Part shown: positions 60,650 through 64,000 of the stretch, in pieces | Numbering within the stretch: position 1 is the stretch's first letter | Layout of the letters: each line of letters begins with the position of its first letter | NCBI GenBank assembly: GCA_032622095.1 | Contig: CP136069.1 | Location: forward strand, 160,445,043 to 160,509,042 | Direction: 5' to 3' | Length of the DNA: 64,000 nucleotides | Source: Siphonodentalium dalli | Lineage: Eukaryota > Mollusca > Scaphopoda > Gadilida > Siphonodentaliidae | Notes under the pieces: generated by a model | Told to the model about the DNA's origin: nothing | Seen by the model: the letters and a program-made list of their open reading frames with translations, nothing else | Databases searched by the model: none | Position numbers and translations under genes: made by a program

Positions 60650-60726
60650 GTCAGAATCGTCATCTCTAGTTCGAAACTATACCCAATGAAACTGAGTTTT
60701 AGCAGTAAACGCACCAGGCTGCACAT

Positions 60727-61068
60727 CGTGTGTCTGTCATTTACAGAATGAAGACCCCAGAGGGTGAATTTCACCCTCCATGGACCTCATTCTGCTTCGG
60801 GCTCAAATGCGATGGTAGACATACGATCAGATTGAAGTTCCCCAGTTGAAGTTGGTGATGTTCATGCATTAGTCACCTCGATTATGCATGTTAGGGGATA
60901 CAGAGAAGGGAAATTGAAACTTTATATACTTTCCAGAAGACGAGGCCTAAGCAGAATCAGGTCCACAGAGGGCGAAGTTGTTGATAATAGACCGCTGTGC
61001 GGATAGCATAACTTAATTCACCCTCTGGGGACCTCATTCTGCAAATGACATACACACTATTTGCAGGA
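60727..61068. mobile_element. MITE with GAATGAGGTCC..CACCCTCTGGG ends (copy 2)
   Basis: Starts GTGTGTCTGTCATTTACAGA, then ATGAAGACCCCAGAGG, and ends CTCATTCTGCAAATGACATA, then CACACTATTTGCAGG. Same family as 32160-32600, but with the first inner part reduced. It directly follows the lectin stop codon by 80 bp and may form part of the 3' UTR. Confidence 0.65.
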
Positions 61069-61735
61069 TTGTAAACGCAAGTTTTACTGGACCGTGAGAC
61101 GACACTATTTGGCCAATCTCTTTCTCATTTTGCTCGATATCGTCAAGGACTACATGTATATTCAAACGCTAGGAAGCTCGTCTGGAACATGATCTTTCTA
61201 AACATGGGGAATAGAAGCTAAATCGTACAGAATTTTATAAAAAAAATAAAATATATATATATATAGAGATTTCGAACGTGGCAGGGACGTATATATAAGC
61301 TAGATTGTATTCGTTCGGAATAGGGCGGTTTCCAATAGCATCGCCCCGACCAAATTCTAAACTATCGAATTATATTTGCAACCCCGTGCAAGTCCCGATG
61401 TCATTTATGAACAGCTACATCAGGTTTCCAGTGGTTGGACAAAATTAATTACACTCACAAATGATCCCAATGTTCCTTGATCCAATTGAAGAGACCATCG
61501 GATTCATGTGACCGAGTTCAGAAATTAACGCTGAGTTTCTTAGAAAACAGGTTTTAACTGGACTAAAATATAGGTTGTCCCGAGTAAAACCAAGTTTTAC
61601 ACTCACGATAAACCTAGTTTAAACTAGAATAACAGAAGGTAGAAGGAAGAAAACCAAGTTTAAACCAGATATGTCGATTTGAACAATCGAGTTGAACCAT
61701 CAGCAACTAAAGACTTAAACGACGTCATATCCGAT
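61069..61735. other. Downstream of the lectin gene; possible polyadenylation signal
   Basis: AATAAA occurs at about 61246 in an A-rich stretch followed by (TA)n. The inverted words AACCAAGTTTTAC and AAACCTAGTTTAAAC around 61600 are noted. No gene. Confidence 0.35.
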
Positions 61736-62135
61736 TGATTGATTGATTTTATTGTAAACATATTTTTATTTCCAATGCCAAACAAATTACAAAATATAAA
61801 AATTACACAGAAATTCAAAATAGAAGTGATAACATGGAAACGGGGATCAGACAACAAGCCCTAGCCTGTTTATGAAATCCTCTCCCCTTTTGGCTACATG
61901 TCCCGTCCCTAATAACTGAGGGACAGGGTAGTTCAGACGGGAATGATTGGAAATAATGCTTTTAGAAGAATGTGAGATAAATAACAAAATCTGAGTTAGG
62001 CATGGAAGAAGGAAGATAGTGTTCAGGATAGCAGGAGGGAGAGAAAGAAAGGAGAGAGAGATAGTAGGGGAGAAACGAGAAGAAAAGTGGGGCATGGGTA
62101 GTGGTGAGATTATTAGAGTGATGTGGATTTTCATT
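61736..62135 (-). repeat. Possible LINE 3' tail with (GATT)n
   Basis: GATTGATTGATTTTATTGTAAACATA at 61735 read on the minus strand is an AATAAAATCAATCAATC tail, preceded by a short frame ending GEDFINRLGLVV. This tail form is typical of several LINE groups. Confidence 0.4.
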
Positions 62136-62462
62136 AAGATTGAGTGATGACGATGCTCATATATATATGATTGTCGTCATGCGTCAGGTGTCATAGAATG
62201 TAGACAATCACAATCAATCAGTATGTACGGAAATCAATAATTCAGAACAAGAACATTCAATAGCACTGACCCGAAACGGGACAATTCCTCATCAAGGATT
62301 TGTACAATAGCACAATGATATACAACACATAACTGATTGACATGCTAATAACACGTATCGTACATGTATGAGAAGTATGACCATGTTTGATCGTCTTCCA
62401 GCTGCCCCTGGTAAGATGATCTAGAAATACAAAGGTTTGCGGATGAATTTAAAGATGCACAA

Positions 62463-62640
62463 TCCGCAATAACGCTCCCAAGTTACTATTTCTTTGGCGT
62501 TGGGGGGAGGCAAACAATATTTGATTCGAGTCGAGGAACCCACCCATCAAAGCTCAGAGTGATCAGATATCGATTTTTGAAATTTGTCTTTCTCGAGATA
62601 TGTAATTATTGTTGGCCTGGTAAAAAATCATCAAGTGTGT
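62463..62640. repeat. Second copy of the 54016-54190 repeat
   Basis: AACGCTCCCAAGTTACTATT, then a short G run, TTGATTCGAGTCGAGGAACC and AAGCTCAGAGTGATCAGATA. Confidence 0.7.
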
Positions 62641-63350
62641 GTGCAATCTCAAAAGCATGACCATTAACATATAGCTTGTTTATCATTATATCACCATTTC
62701 CTTCTTATCTTGTGTATTATTCATTTATGTGTGTTATTGGTGACAGTTGTATTTGTGTGTGTATTGTTGGTGTGCGAGATCATATGAAAATGTGTTGGTC
62801 ACCGCGAGTTGCACTCACCTTGGTGGTAACTAAATGGAGCTTTCCACACTCATGTTCACTAGTGGGAGGAGCTTATGGTTGCTAGGAAACAAGGTGTCTG
62901 CAGAAATGGTATAATTATATTATTAGCGCTTGCCCTTATGCTATAACTAGCTGAAACAGACTATCTTTTAATTATTTTGATTTAAAAACAAATTAATATC
63001 ATGGCACAAATATAATTTCCAGTACATTATGATTCGACAACAAAAATGTTGTTTGAATGAAGGCGATTTAACACTGAAAGTATGCACGGGTATCCAAATT
63101 AGGGTGAAAAAAGACTTTCCATTGTAGTAAGAGACCGGCTCATAATTATTTGATTGACAGCTGTGGAAAGATCTATTAGGTCTGGGGGACTCGAGAGATT
63201 GACATAATTTAGTTAGGACGTACAATATATATTGCCTTAGTTTTGTTTATTGGAATTTGCTAGTTGTCCTGTTATTATGATTATTACAGTATGTGCGCAT
63301 TTATAATCTATGGTTAATTAATTTACAAATATATAGGACCTCTAATGAGT
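62641..63350. other. Intergenic, nothing recognised
   Basis: The word GTTGCTAGGAAAC at 62878 and GGTGTGTTATTGG-like tracts are unremarkable. No gene. Confidence 0.3.
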
Positions 63351-63357
63351 GGCAAGT

Positions 63358-63442
63358 CTATACGAAATTTATTAACCGAGTGCACTAAATTAGCGGTGCT
63401 CGAACCGAATTTAGTGGACGAGGTTAATAACTTTCGTATATA
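63358..63442. repeat. Imperfect palindrome
   Basis: TATACGAAATTTATTAACCG, then AGTGCACTAAATT, pairs with AATTTAGTGGACGAGGTTAA, then TAACTTTCGTATA, with three to four mismatches and a loop of about 18 bp. Confidence 0.75.
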
Positions 63443-64000
63443 ATTGCGATGAATTTGAAATACATTTGAACACATAATCACATTTTAGCAAGGGAAAACG
63501 ATCTCGAAACGGCTGGTGTTAAATAAAATTAAAATTGATTTCCTTATCACAACCAAAAGAGGAAGTAAATTTTTTAAGACACCTTCAAGAAAAAATATAG
63601 TTTCATTTTAAATCTGTCTTTTCATGTTGACAAAATTGTTCACCCACCCTTATCATCCATGTTTATTTATAAATAGTCAGCACTAAATAACCCAACACAA
63701 ATTGAATATCATAATGCTAAATAACACAGTAATAAAGTTCCGTCATTGACATCGATATCATTGCGCTAAGCTCTTACGCCACTGTCTGTGTCGACAATAC
63801 ACGTGTGTCTTTCTAAAATGTGAGGCCGGGTTTACGAGCTAATTATGTGATAATATACACTTGCACCCCAAACATTTGTTGTCGGACTCTCAATTATTCA
63901 GATGGTCCAGCGGTATTACATATCGCTATATACCCCGCCGTTGTCTGCCGTTTGAGTTTATGATAAATCCTGTAATGGAGAACCCTGTGCCAATGCATTA
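63443..64000. other. Intergenic end of window
   Basis: Nothing recognised except CCCTGTGCCAATGCATTA at the very end, the start of the word family found in and near the palindromic element. The window may stop just inside another copy. Confidence 0.35.

Overview
The window looks like a stretch of an invertebrate nuclear genome, most likely a mollusc. It is AT-rich and dominated by non-coding DNA and mobile-element debris. The only well-supported host gene is a split gene with phase-1 introns that combines a PAN/apple-like segment, a threonine-rich mucin segment and a C-type-lectin-like domain, an architecture common in molluscs. The (GTCCGTCC)-bearing and 'GTTATGGTCCTTGTCGACTTA' interspersed repeats also recall mollusc genomes. 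The species cannot be named from the sequence.

Layout. 1-15.8 kb is intergenic: a frameshifted Crypton/QRICH1-like fragment (246-690), a GCGTT-rich terminal-inverted-repeat element (4.8-6.7 kb), a TTAGTCA-repeat MITE (7.47-8.25 kb) and a 4.9-kb fold-back element (8.65-13.55 kb). From 15.8 to 60.6 kb the plus strand carries four exons of one gene (15835-16117, 30269-30919, 52623-52811, 60450-60649). Both flanking phases and the total length (1323 nt, 440 aa plus stop) agree. Its very long introns hold almost everything else: a degenerate non-LTR retrotransposon (about 20.9-22.8 kb) inside a GGTCCATG satellite, SINE/RTE-like repeats with a CCCGACTTCGTCCGGG head (23.5-24.3 and 33.1-34.5 kb), a 3.7-kb fold-back with satellite arms (25.5-29.2 kb), a 97-bp G-rich tandem array (37.5-38.2 kb) and a cluster of near-perfect hairpins (39.2-41.3 kb).

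The most striking object is at 41923-48292. It is a 6.37-kb almost complete palindrome (arms about 3.15 kb, spacer 55 bp) flanked by a 6-bp direct duplication AATGAC. Each arm carries the same gene set: the C-terminal end of a protein-primed type-B DNA polymerase of the Polinton/adintovirus kind, a 199-aa unknown protein with an F-box-like start, a short P-loop protein, an acidic micro-ORF and a polyglutamine C2H2 zinc-finger gene. I read it as a decayed Polinton-like element converted to a giant fold-back before or during insertion.

A second notable object is at 55423-58487. It is a Ngaro/DIRS-type non-autonomous retroelement with split direct repeats and a 351-aa gag-like ORF, inserted in a CR1-like LINE. 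A 5-bp CATTA core occurs at both ends and at the internal repeat junction, as expected for tyrosine-recombinase integration of a circle.

The last 3 kb hold a second copy of a small MITE, a possible LINE 3' tail and an unexplained palindrome. No tRNA, rRNA or CRISPR array was recognised.
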